Below are positions 22,661-32,951 of a DNA stretch of 64,000 nucleotides, piece by piece. A model generated the notes under the pieces. The model had not been told where the DNA came from and searched no databases. It saw only the letters and a program-made list of their open reading frames with translations. Position 1 is the stretch's first letter; every line of letters begins with the position of its first letter. Position numbers and translations under genes: made by a program. Source of the DNA: Suillus spraguei (taxonomy: Eukaryota; Basidiomycota; Agaricomycetes; Boletales; Suillaceae); contig JABCPU010000146.1 in NCBI GenBank assembly GCA_016800925.1, positions 62,001 to 126,000 of the forward strand. Direction: 5' to 3'.

Positions 22661-23481
22661 AACCCCGAGGTTATTGGAGATCAAATCGACTTTCATACGG
22701 CATTGAAGCGGTTCTCCCACACTGGTTTCACGCACGTTGACCCTTTGCCGGTCTACTGCAGTCCGCGTTGCATCATTAGACACGCGTACGTATCTGAATC
22801 AAAGGGTTCTTGATGTTCATTTAGCTCTCCGACGCCTATTAAGGCTCACAGTGAAGATCACGTTGACTATTCAAGATTCTCCGACGCATGGCTGCGCCAC
22901 TTGACTTGCCATGACCCTAACATGTGCAACCGCCACCTCCATGCTCATAGCGTCAGTACGCTCGCATTAATTACGTGTTGAGTCTGGCAGCGAGCGGTGA
23001 GTACGTGGCTACGCAGGCAGTCAGAATACGTTCGACTACATTTCCTTTTTAATCGATGCGGATAAGACGGCAGCGACAAATCCGGAAATTGACAGCTCTG
23101 ACAACTGCAACAGAGTACGGTCTTCGCATCTAGCCAGCTTCAGTTTCATTGACGGACATGAAAGTGCCTTGCTGTGGTTGTCTGCATATGATCAATTCAT
23201 GTCACACAACGGTGATCATGCAAGGAGCTTGTGCTATTATCGTGGTAACTGCCTACTAGATTAGTGCAAAAGAGCTCATCAGGCTGCGGTTTGTAGAGCA
23301 GATCAACAGCTTCGCATTGCAATCAGGAACGGGAGGAAGTATTTTTGACTACTATCCGCAGGAAGAAGAAGATTTACATCGATATGCTGTGTTGCGGTGT
23401 AGGGCAGACCAAAATACTTTAGGCAATTGGTGTTTCATCAAGTAGCCATACCAGACTGATGTTTGAACATGTGGATGCTGT
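22661..23481. other. Intergenic, 820 bp
   Basis: No gene recognised downstream of SUV3. Frames seen here are short, and the longest minus-strand one is antisense to SUV3. Confidence 0.4.
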
Positions 23482-24726
23482 ATGGATATGATCCATATAT
23501 TCAGTGTAAACAGACTGGTGAATGCAAAACTCAGAATGGTACTTTCCATAACAATAGTAGCAGCAGCTCTTTGGTCGCTAGCTATCGTTGTTCTTGGGAC
23601 ATATCATTTCACTCGCACTCGGACCCATCGCACAGCTGACGCTGTCAGGGCGTTGCTGAGACCAAGAAACACCGAATATGAAGCCGAGATCCGTTCTCGC
23701 GTCCATCCTCACGAGCACTTCGCTCTAACACCCTCGAGTGCAATATTCGACCCCTCTAGGCACGACGGATTCATACAAGACGCGAGAGCATTGATTGCCT
23801 CCGTCAGCCCTGGGCCCCAATGTGCCGGGTGGCCAAGATTTGTGAAATGTGCTGAGAAATGCACAGAGATGTTCCTTCCGAGCCGAGAGGTCGACTTTGC
23901 CGCTTTCATACAAAGCATCACTTTTTGCATCATAATTACTGGGTTTTATGGTGTGGATCCCGGAACCCTTTCCCCTGTTGATATCGCTTTCATGACCAAC
24001 ACACTCAACCGCTACTCGGTTAGCACCACCTCGCGGCATACTCCACTCTATCCTGACGAACTTCATGCAATGAGGGAACGTGTCTGTAGATGGGTCGGGG
24101 GGGAACGCGCCACTCGAGCACTGGAAACTATTCTTCCCGCATATGAGTCCATGTGGCGTCTAGCTGCCGTAACATTGGCCTATGCCAATGGTAATCAGCA
24201 CATGCACAATGCTTTCCTAGATTTCAGCGAGAATCCCACCCAGAAGCAATTCCGTTCTTTCAAAGTCAAGAACACTCGACCAAGCGTAGAAGCCATCATC
24301 AATGAAGCCCTGAGGTTGCACCCACCCATTCAGCACATTGCGCGCAAAAGTAGACATCCTTTGTGGAAGCGTCTGTTTTATCCGGCGCAAGAGATAGCTG
24401 ATATCGGAGCTGTTCATCGTTCGTGTGTATATGGCACACGTTTAGATACCTTCGATGCGATGCGCTTCCATCCCGAACATGAACATCCAGTCGATAAGCA
24501 ACTACTTGCTTTCGGACACGGGGGGCTAAGCTGCGTCGCGGAAAAATGGGCACCAATGGCTACAGCGCTAATTGTCGCCAAAGTTATGGACAGAGTAGAT
24601 GATGTCGGTTTCGTTCTTGTGGGGAAGCTATTCGACGCAAGGATGTACCGAAATACCAGGATAGGCTGGGATGGGTGGGTGGTCAGAAAGAAAGAGAAAG
24701 GGATGGTGTCTCGAGGCTCCTCCTAA
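23482..24726 (+). CDS. Cytochrome P450-like protein, short and atypical
   Basis: Single exon, 414 codons; a second ATG at 23536 starts just before the membrane anchor (MVLSITIVAAALWSLAIVVLG). The N-terminal order fits a microsomal P450: anchor, then a basic/Pro region, then helices. The K-helix ExxR is present as EALR (275-278). The haem-ligand loop is FGHGGLSC, with Cys351, which satisfies FxxGxxxC but lacks the usual Arg and following Gly. The PERF-like segment before it is weak (DAMRFHPE). I do not see the I-helix oxygen-activation motif (A/G)GxxTT. The protein is about 100 residues shorter than usual, and the lack of introns is unusual among its neighbours. A divergent enzyme, or one losing function, are both possible. 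Confidence 0.7.
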   Translation: MDMIHIFSVNRLVNAKLRMVLSITIVAAALWSLAIVVLGTYHFTRTRTHRTADAVRALLRPRNTEYEAEIRSRVHPHEHFALTPSSAIFDPSRHDGFIQDARALIASVSPGPQCAGWPRFVKCAEKCTEMFLPSREVDFAAFIQSITFCIIITGFYGVDPGTLSPVDIAFMTNTLNRYSVSTTSRHTPLYPDELHAMRERVCRWVGGERATRALETILPAYESMWRLAAVTLAYANGNQHMHNAFLDFSENPTQKQFRSFKVKNTRPSVEAIINEALRLHPPIQHIARKSRHPLWKRLFYPAQEIADIGAVHRSCVYGTRLDTFDAMRFHPEHEHPVDKQLLAFGHGGLSCVAEKWAPMATALIVAKVMDRVDDVGFVLVGKLFDARMYRNTRIGWDGWVVRKKEKGMVSRGSS

Positions 24727-27700
24727 CGTTTCTACAGGTTGGATCAATCTGAACTTCATAACTGCGTATCAGGAACATTTAACATCCATATATATCGCAT
24801 ATTTCAATCCACGTATCTACGATCTTAGTTATTTAGTCTGTTATTTGCAAAAGTTATCGAGGATTTACCAACTTTGAGGAGGTGGACAGGAATGCGGTGG
24901 GCAGTGTCCATTCATCTAGCACTAGCACGAGAGCTACACGATAGAAGTCCTTCGTAACGCCCTTGAAACCATTGCATGTCAGTGCTTTAGTGAATAGCTG
25001 GTATCGCGCTTGCCATGCCACTCAGTCCTGGAAATGAACTGTATGCGTTCATGAATTGAGCAAAGAGGACAATTGGAGAATGACGTCAACTCACTGTATG
25101 GTAGCTGATAATTATTACCCAAGATGTTGAAGTTGAGACTGGTCCTCCCATGCATTAGATGTGCTTCTTGATTAATCCAGTTATGGCTTAACGGAAAAAG
25201 TGTGTTTTGTGCGGGCTTCCGCAAAGCACACTACGTAGTACCGTCTTGGGAGGTTGGAGATTCCAGCTTCCCCAAGACCGGTACCACTAGTACGTGCGTC
25301 TCCAACTTTAATGGAGATGCAGACTTCCGCTATCCTCTCCGGAAGAATTATTGAAATGTCGCTGCATCCTGGTATTCGCGTAATAAACTGCAATTGTGCG
25401 CTGGTGGACAAAACAAGGGTCACCACTGGCAACTCGTGTTTCGACTCGGAATGAGCCGAAAAGGTTCAGCTGTGGCTGAACCTTAAATCGCCGTTAATAT
25501 ATATAGGGTAGAGATAGTCCTTAGGACCTTATGCGTTTGTTTCACGAGTTCACTGTAACACCTGGGTTGGTATTACTTCGCGGAATATGTGCGAGACTTG
25601 CGTGCAACTCAATGACTCGAACTTGAAGTCAAACATACCGAGTGAGCAGGTCTGACAGGAAGGTCAAAAGGATCACGCTAGCTGACTAAGCTACCAAAAG
25701 GCATTTACTATGGTGCTGCCACTTACAACTTAAATTTAGGGCTGGTGAGATTGGGTGAGTGGGCCCATGGTAGTAATAAAACAAGGCTGTGATCAGCTGT
25801 TACCCCTAACTTATAATGGCAATATTCGTGCACATTATTAGGGGCCTGTATGAATGATATCTTGACTGTGTTATTTAAAAGCCACAGATCATCTAAATGA
25901 TAGCACTTGAACTGAGATAACCATGATCTCAAATGGGAAATAATTTTCTTTCATAGATCATATCCATAAGTACCCATAATGATATACTCAACATATGTGA
26001 CTAGGCAGAGCAGCTCCAAGATCTGATCTTTGCAAACTAACCTTTGAATCTGCACATATTTAATACCAATACACCATCCACTGAGACAAATCAGAACCAA
26101 ATGTTGGAACGATTCAGGTTTGTGCATGAGCTGTGCACATGTGAGATCTCTGAATGCGAGGGGTGGGTGGTAGGAATGGAAGGGACAGGGATGTATGAGC
26201 GACCAGTGCTTGACTTGGCATGCACACATTCTGCCTGTCTACTGCTCCCAGGAGATCTACCACAGTTTGATCAACAGTGGCCTCATACCATTGTTTGCGG
26301 GAGGGATGTCCTGTGGTCATGGGCCATGAAGAGCATGTGGCTGAAGAACAACACTGCTGAATAGTTCTTTGTCTGTGTATGGCATGTTGATCTCTTGTGT
26401 TGCAAATCTGTGGGGGCAATTGGGGCCTAATGCTCCTTGAGTTCAACAAAGTCATTCTCAAGGCACCGCAGGTGGGTCTTGGAGGTTGTTGTTGGGAATT
26501 GGGAAACTGGTCCTCGATGTGTGCCTCAAAGTGAGGATGACTTGGTGGATGGTTGTGGACATCTTGGTAACACTGTGCACAATGGATGTCTGACATCACT
26601 GGAGCTTGTTCAGTGTGCATGATGTTGGAAGTTTTAACATGGGGCATCTTGATATGGTACACAGCTCTGAAAGGATCAGCACAAGGCTCTAGCATGCTTG
26701 CTTGTGAAAGCATGAATGGCATTGATTTAGAATGCTTGAGCAATGGCTTTTTGTTGCCATGGCACCTGAGGGGTAATGATTAGTATGATGACAATGAATA
26801 TAACCTGACAACAGTAGACTCACTTCTGAAACTATTTCTTGAAAGAATCCATGATTAATGTAGGGAAATATTGCGAAGACTGTCAAGAGGTTGACTGCCT
26901 GGAGTTGTGGAGAGTCAGCATTGCAATCTATATAGGCTGGGCTAGTGTGGACGCACCACGGTCATCTACATCCACAACTTTGAAGTCCACAATCAATACA
27001 ATGCCTTGATCACTCGCCTGACATTGATATCGCCCCATGTGCATAATGAAGGCAGAAGACACAACCACCAACCAACTATCGAGGATACATGCCATATGCT
27101 GATGTTCAATATTTCTGGACATAACCCGTAACACACAATAAGATTCACAAAGTCCATGTCTTCACTTGGTGTACCTTTGCACCCCATTCAAGCTGGTACC
27201 TCACGTAATCTGAAGGCAGTAGAGTAAGTATTAAAATTAATTCAACAGAATTACACACACAATCGCCATGGCCTCCATTTGTGTTGGTTAGTCAGCAGCG
27301 GAAGGCTTCGGGCATTGTCGTAGCTAGCATTCAACATGAGGTTGAAGCCACACCAGCTTCTGCCTGCCAGAATCAGGCACATTGCTAGCCACGCCAGTCC
27401 AACACTATCATTGATCTCTAAAAATGTAGGTACTTGCCAGGCATGAACTTGGAGGTTGAGAGATATCTGTTTATGTCAAACATGCAACTTATGGAGTACT
27501 AGTGTCTGGCAGAATGACGAACTTCAAGTGTCCTTGACACTAGCCCTTTCTTTCTTCTGGACGATCTTTGAAAACATATATATATTGGCATTTTGATGTT
27601 GGCTAGATACACTGGTTTTTTCATACATTCATGCAAAAATAGTGTGAGTGACATCTATCAATGCCAGTGATTATATTCAAGAGTCTGGTCTAGGCAGCAG

Positions 27701-28429
27701 GGGAATTTGTTGAGAAGCCCATCTGACTCTGCAATGAACTGCATATTGTGCGATCAACCGTACCAATGGGGAAGCAGAGACATGACTCACAGTTGCCACA
27801 TACTCAGTATGCCAAGCTCATCCGAGAGGGTTAACAATTGAGACAGATTTATATTAGGATAGGACACAATAGCTGAGTCAAGTTAAAAGACTCATACTTA
27901 CACCCATCTCACAAATGAGGCCTGCATCAGTAAACCACAAATTTCATCACAGACATCAACATTTTTGACAGTTCCCACAGTAACCCCCAGCGCTCACAGC
28001 ACTCACAGCAAACTTCTCCCAGGCATCAACATTGAAAATATTTCCAAGTCCAACATTTGTATATATTTGTTCAGGTGATGGTGCACTGACTGGCACAAAA
28101 GTTCAACTTGTCGACAATGTTCTCCGCCTCCATGAAGCATGTTTCTTTATTTGAAGTTTCAGGTGTGCAATGATTTTTTATTCTAATCTTGTTCTTTACA
28201 TTTAAACAAAACTATTCTAGGATGATCTCTTGCTAGACTCATTATCTTGCTTGTTTATTGAGGTGCGCAATTATTTTTTCGTTCTAATCTTGTTCTTTAG
28301 ATTTGTTCTCTCACTCACTGCTCTCACTCACTGCTTTCCCTCTCTCATTGCTCTCACTCATTGCTACTCTCTTGTCTGCTCTCACCTGCTCTTGTCCACT
28401 CTCATTTGCTCTTGCTTGCTTCTCCTCCT
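24727..28429. other. Gene-free, AT-rich 3.7-kb stretch
   Basis: I recognise no gene or RNA. Long frames at 26044-26364 (plus) and 26114-26743 (minus) overlap each other and have no domain signature; composition suggests old transposon-derived sequence. Pyrimidine-rich TC/TG tracts lead into the microsatellite that follows. Confidence 0.4.
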
Positions 28430-28619
28430 CCTCCGATGCAATGGCAATGATAATGCAATGACAACAATGATGTGATGACAACAACAATGATGCAATGACA
28501 ATGAAACAATGACAATGATGATGCAATGATGACGATAACAACACAACAATGATGCAATGACAATGGCAATGATGCAATGACAATGGCAATGATGCAATGA
28601 CAATGGCAATGATGCAATG

Positions 28620-28716
<97 letters not shown>
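28430..28716. repeat. Microsatellite: 20-bp CAATGA-type repeat followed by (CAA)n
   Basis: From about 28430 the sequence is built of CAATGA/CAACAATGATG units, including three to four copies of a 20-bp unit (GATGCAATGACAATGGCAAT) near 28555-28620. About 32 CAA triplets follow at 28621-28716. The long poly-Cys, poly-Leu and poly-Asn frames here are artefacts of the repeat. It abuts the left end of a retroelement at 28717. Confidence 0.9.
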
Positions 28717-28719
28717 CTG

Positions 28720-29679
28720 TTACGAACTGGGAAGGTCAGGAGTAGTTGCTCGTTCGGCAACCGTAAGGAGCTCGTTAGAGGAGGAAGGAGAAGTTATGCC
28801 GAAGTCTTTTACTAAAACTGGCGAGACAGGGTCCATTGGACCAAATGATGACGGAATGGACATGGGAGGATGAATGTGAAGGTCGCAAAGTCGAGGACCG
28901 AGCGCAACTAATTCAGTAACAGGAATTCCCAATCTTTTAGCAGCCTCACACTGTTCTTCTGTGCAGGGCTCGTATAGCCATGCGGGATGGTCATGTGTGA
29001 CCGTAATAGGGGGCGGTGAATTCGATTGTTCGATGGGAGATGGGGTTCATGGAGAATCGAGGTCGGCTTGGGTCTGTTGTAAATCGGTGATGGCTTCCTC
29101 AACTAAGTTTCTGGCCACTCTAGTTTCAGCGACTGACTGCTGGATGGTTTTGACAACTGTGTTGGTGAGCTGTCCGATCTCTTGGACAACAGTATATAAG
29201 CCAGTAAAGGCGTCAAGACTAGAATACATGCGCGAAGAAGCGGGTGCTGGAATAGCAAGTGGCGTATCCTCCTGCAGAGAGGGAGGTCGAGCAACGCCTG
29301 CTCGACGTTCAGCAACGATGTGAATAGCTTCTTCAACATCATTTTTAAAAGAATTGGGAAGCAACAACATAGCGTAAGCACGAATACGTTTTTGAAGATG
29401 AAGGAAATGGTGACGGAGTGTAATTTCTGTTGTGTCTTTGGCAGTGGCTTCGATAAGGGCTGCAGTACGGATGATGTTGACAAGGAGTAGGGCAGGGAAA
29501 GCACCTCTTTCAGTGAGGATTCTTTTGATTTCGAGGGCATGTCCTTCACAGAGAATAGCGGCTTCAATGTAGGAGGTGTTGTCGATTTCAGCAGCAAGGG
29601 TTCCATAGTTTTCTGCTTCGAGGTCATGGTCATTGTTGGAAACAGTGACGGGAGTTATGTATGCAGTGGGGAAAGACAT
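28720..29679 (-). pseudogene. Extra ORF downstream of integrase in the Ty3 element
   Basis: A 210-codon frame begins at 29679, only about 55 nt after the integrase stop, and ends at 29047 with TGA. The same frame then stays open to 28720, so one stop codon divides a frame of about 320 codons. The N-terminal part is helical and acidic (EAAILCEGHALEIKRILTER, then a helix with RKRIRAY-like residues), followed by a Ser/Pro region. The second half has CTEEQCEAAKRLGIPVTELV and ends in Ser/Thr-rich sequence. The final TAA is formed by the LTR terminal sequence. I do not recognise it; it could be an extra structural or envelope-like ORF, or a displaced gag. The product is unknown. Confidence 0.5.
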
Positions 29680-29734
29680 TTAGAGCGGCTGTAGTTGATC
29701 AATTGCTGGTGCAAGTTGATTGACTGAAGGATAG

Positions 29735-32476
29735 TCAGAGGGTGTGTTGCTTCTTATAAGCATTCAAGATTCGAGCGGAGTTCTTTAGGTTCTTTTCTGG
29801 GAGCCATTCGTTATCTCCCGATGAATATCCTTTCCAAGAAACGAGATAGCGTCGGCAAGTGCCGGTTCCTTTGTGAGAAAGAATAGCTTCTATTTCATAT
29901 TCTTCTTCTTCTTCAATGATATCAGGTGGTGGTTTGGGGAAGTTCGGGCCATGTACGTCCGTTTCGCTATAGGACGATAAGACAGAAGCGTGGAATGTGG
30001 GATGGATCTTCCATTGCGGAGGGAGTTTGAGTGTGAACGTGATGGGGGATAAGACATCGATGATTGGGAAAGGTCCGTATCGCTTTGGCGCAAGTTTTCT
30101 TGATGGGAGTTTGAGTCTAAGATTAGCAGCAGATAGCCAAACCTTATCTCCGATCTTCCATGGGATGTACTTATCTCCTCGGGATCGTTCGGCCATTGTT
30201 TGCATTGCAATATTATGGCAGGCGATTGCTTCTTCTCTTATCTTCTGCAGGGATTGTACTCGATCTTCTGCTGCGGGGACTGATGAATCAGGGATAAGGT
30301 GAGGGATAGCGCGTGGTTCGTATCCCATCATCAAATAGAAGGGTGACACATTCCTTGCATCGTGTTTTCGGTGGTTGTGGACGAATTCAGCGATTGGTAG
30401 GTGTTCTACCCAATCTTCGGGATTATTGCGGCAGTAAATGCGTAGATATGTTTCAAGTTCTTGATTAAGCCTTTCCGTTTGACCATCAGTCTGAGGATGG
30501 TAAGCCGTAGATGGAGCGATGACGTAGTTGAGGAGTCGGGCAAGTTCCTTTGAGAAGCGAGATAGGAATTGCGGACCTCGATCTGAGATAACTTTGTCAT
30601 GGAGTCCAAATCGTCGGTAGACGTGTTTCAAAAATAGTTTAGCAATGCCTTCTGAGGTGATGGTTTTCAAACAAGGGATAATAATTACCCCCTTCGTAAG
30701 GCCATGGTCGACCACGACCATGATACTGTCAAAGCCTCCAGAGACAGGGAGGTCAGTGATAAGATCGATAGAGAGCTGAGAAAAGGGGCGTGTGGCAGAA
30801 GAGGGAATCGGAGCAAGCGGGGGTCGAACGGGATGTGTATCTGCCTTCATTTGCTGACAAAGGGCGCAACCCTCAACATATTTTTGAATATAGGAGCCCA
30901 TAGCAGGCCACCAGACTTCGCATTTGACGAGACCTTCAGTCTTAAATCTACCAGGATGTCCCGCGGTAGGATGATCATGATACCTTTTCAGGATATCAGA
31001 GCGATGTGCCGGTGGAATATAGGCACGATTCTTAAAATAGAGGACGTTCTCCTCAATCTTCCAGTCAGAGATTTTTCATAGGGGGAAGGCACACGCCATC
31101 AAGGGCATCAGACGCTGTTTTGAAGACAGGGTCATTGAGGGGGTTGGAGGATGATAAGACATCTTTTAAGTCAGTATCAATAAGACGAACGAATAGAGCG
31201 TCAGGGAGGAGGGTCTGGTCCTCATTATCGTCTTTACCGGAGTCATAGTCAGGCCAGCGGGATAGTGCATCAGGTACTGCTAATTTAGTACCTGCAACGT
31301 GATGCAGTTCAATGTCATAGATAGACAAAATCAATTGCCAATGTGCTTGGCGACGGGTAAGCTTCTGTGCACTTCTAAAGTACAGAAGGTTCTTGTGGTC
31401 AGTGAATACCAAGACAGGGTGTGGGTTTCCTTCGAGATAATGACGCCATTCGTTCAATGCCCAGATCACGGCAAGGAGTTCCCGATCAAAGATCTGATAA
31501 TTGTGTTCCGCAGGGTTCAAAGACTGTGAGAGGTATGCACATGGGTGATAAACACCATTCTCATCAGTCTGCAGGAGAACTCCGCCAGTTGCTACGAGCG
31601 AAGCGTCGGTAGCAATAGTAAATTGTCGGGACGGATCAGGGTTACGGAGTACCGGTTGTGATGTAAAGCGTCGTTTCAGTTCTTCGAAGGTGTCCATGCA
31701 TTCGGTTGACCAATCAAAGGCCTTATCTTTCTTTGTCAAATCAATAAGAGGTCGAGCAATGTCAGAATAGTGTGAAATGAACGTGCGGTAAAAGTTGCAA
31801 AAGCTGAGGAATGACCGAACGTCTTTTACAGATTTTGGAACTGGCCATTCGGAGATTCCCTTGGTCTTGGCGGTATCCATAGCAACTTGTCCGGGGCGAA
31901 TTATCATTCCGAGGTATTCCACTTCTTCTGCATCGAAAGTGCATTTCTCCGGTTTCAAGAATAAGTGTTTCTTTCGTATCTTCATCAATACCCGTCTTGT
32001 TCGTTCACGATGTTCTGCCATCGTTGTAGAGAAAATCAGAATATCATCCATGTGGATCACCATCCATCCTTCGTTGATTTCTTGTTGGAAGGTTCGGTTC
32101 ATGTATGCTTGGAAAGTTGCTGGGGAATTACAGAGGCCAAAGAACATGACGTTCAGTTCAAAGAGACCGAATTCTGTAGTAAAAGCAGCTTTCCACCTAT
32201 CGTCAGGATGGATGTGAATGTTATTATAGCCAGACCGGATATCCATTTTCATAAAGAACTGTGCGTTGTGAAGGCGTGCGACGAGGGAAATAGGAAGCGG
32301 GAGCAGATAGGCGTTCTTGACTGTCCAATCATTGATGTAGCGGTAATCTTGACAGGGATGCAATTCTCCACTCTTCTTTCCCACAAAGAAGAAGCCACTG
32401 GCTTGGGGTGACTTCGATTCTGAGATGAAACCTTTTGCAATGTTTTCATCGATAAACATTTTGACGGCAGCGCATT
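29735..32476 (-). pseudogene. Ty3/gypsy pol: RT, RNase H, integrase, chromodomain
   Basis: RT begins inside finger motifs (SKSPQASGFFFVGKK) and has the catalytic IHMDDILIF near 32040. RNase H shows TDASLVATGG, DRELLAVIWAL and FTDHKNL. Integrase (30901-29735 and just upstream) has an HHCC finger (HPTAGHPG, CALCQQ), catalytic Asp residues in DLITDLP and ISDRGPQF, and Glu in DGQTERLNQ. The C-terminus is a chromodomain (YLVSWKGYSSGDNEWLPEKNL), which targets chromatin in this group. RT/RNase H and integrase are in different frames; the break falls in an A5 run near 31068. Apart from that and the missing start, the coding sequence is clean, so the copy is fairly young. Confidence 0.88.
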
Positions 32477-32951
32477 TGTTACGAACTGGGGTGGCGTCAC
32501 CAGCGACAGTGAAAAGACACAGATGGTCTGCTGGGAGTTCTTACAATGTCCAGAAGGGGACAAGGTGAAAGTACTAGGAACATGTTCTGAGTATGATCAA
32601 GGATTCGGCCTCAATGACAAGTCAAAGAGGTATCCGCGAGAATAGAGACTAAGACTAAGGAGTGCTTAGACTTAGAGATGATTCAAGACGACTTAGGTTG
32701 GAGACCTAAGCGAAGGAGATTCCAGGTAAAACCCAGTAAGATTAAAGTAAAGAATCTACTACAAGTACACTGTGCTTAAATAGGCCAATATGTGCGCACA
32801 GACCAGGTAACCGTGAGAACGTAACTGCGTATCCTAATAAGGAAGGCATGTGTTGTACAGATGCGTTGAGCATGTGAGCCAGAGTCATGTGACATGATAT
32901 ACAAGTAAGGAAACAAAGGGAAAATGAATAGGGGCACGTACAACTGTAACA
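32477..32951 (-). repeat. LTR of Ty3 family 1 (475 bp)
   Basis: Bounded by TGTTAC and GTAACA. Its sequence recurs as solo LTRs at 47958-48433 and 61275-61747. Flanking 5-bp sequences do not match, as expected for a truncated or recombined copy. Confidence 0.85.

Larger units (their letters stand above)
28717..32951 (-). mobile_element. Truncated chromodomain Ty3/gypsy retroelement with one LTR
   Basis: On the minus strand the order is LTR (32951-32477), RT and RNase H, integrase, chromodomain, then an additional ORF. The LTR joins directly to the RT domain, so primer-binding site, gag, protease and the start of RT are missing. At the other end the 14 bp CCCAGTTCGTAACA equal the LTR terminus, but no second LTR follows. 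No target duplication is visible (GCATT against GTCCC at the LTR flanks). Related LTR copies lie at 47958 and 61275. The copy is defective. Confidence 0.8.

Noticed and set aside
26114..26743. 209-codon minus-strand frame
   Set aside because: Overlaps opposite frames, has His/Pro/Cys-rich random composition and no motif; likely chance in GC-skewed repeat-derived DNA.
28311..28760. Long poly-Cys, poly-Leu and poly-Asn reading frames
   Set aside because: They are translations of the (CAA)n and CAATGA repeats in different frames; no start, splice or domain evidence.
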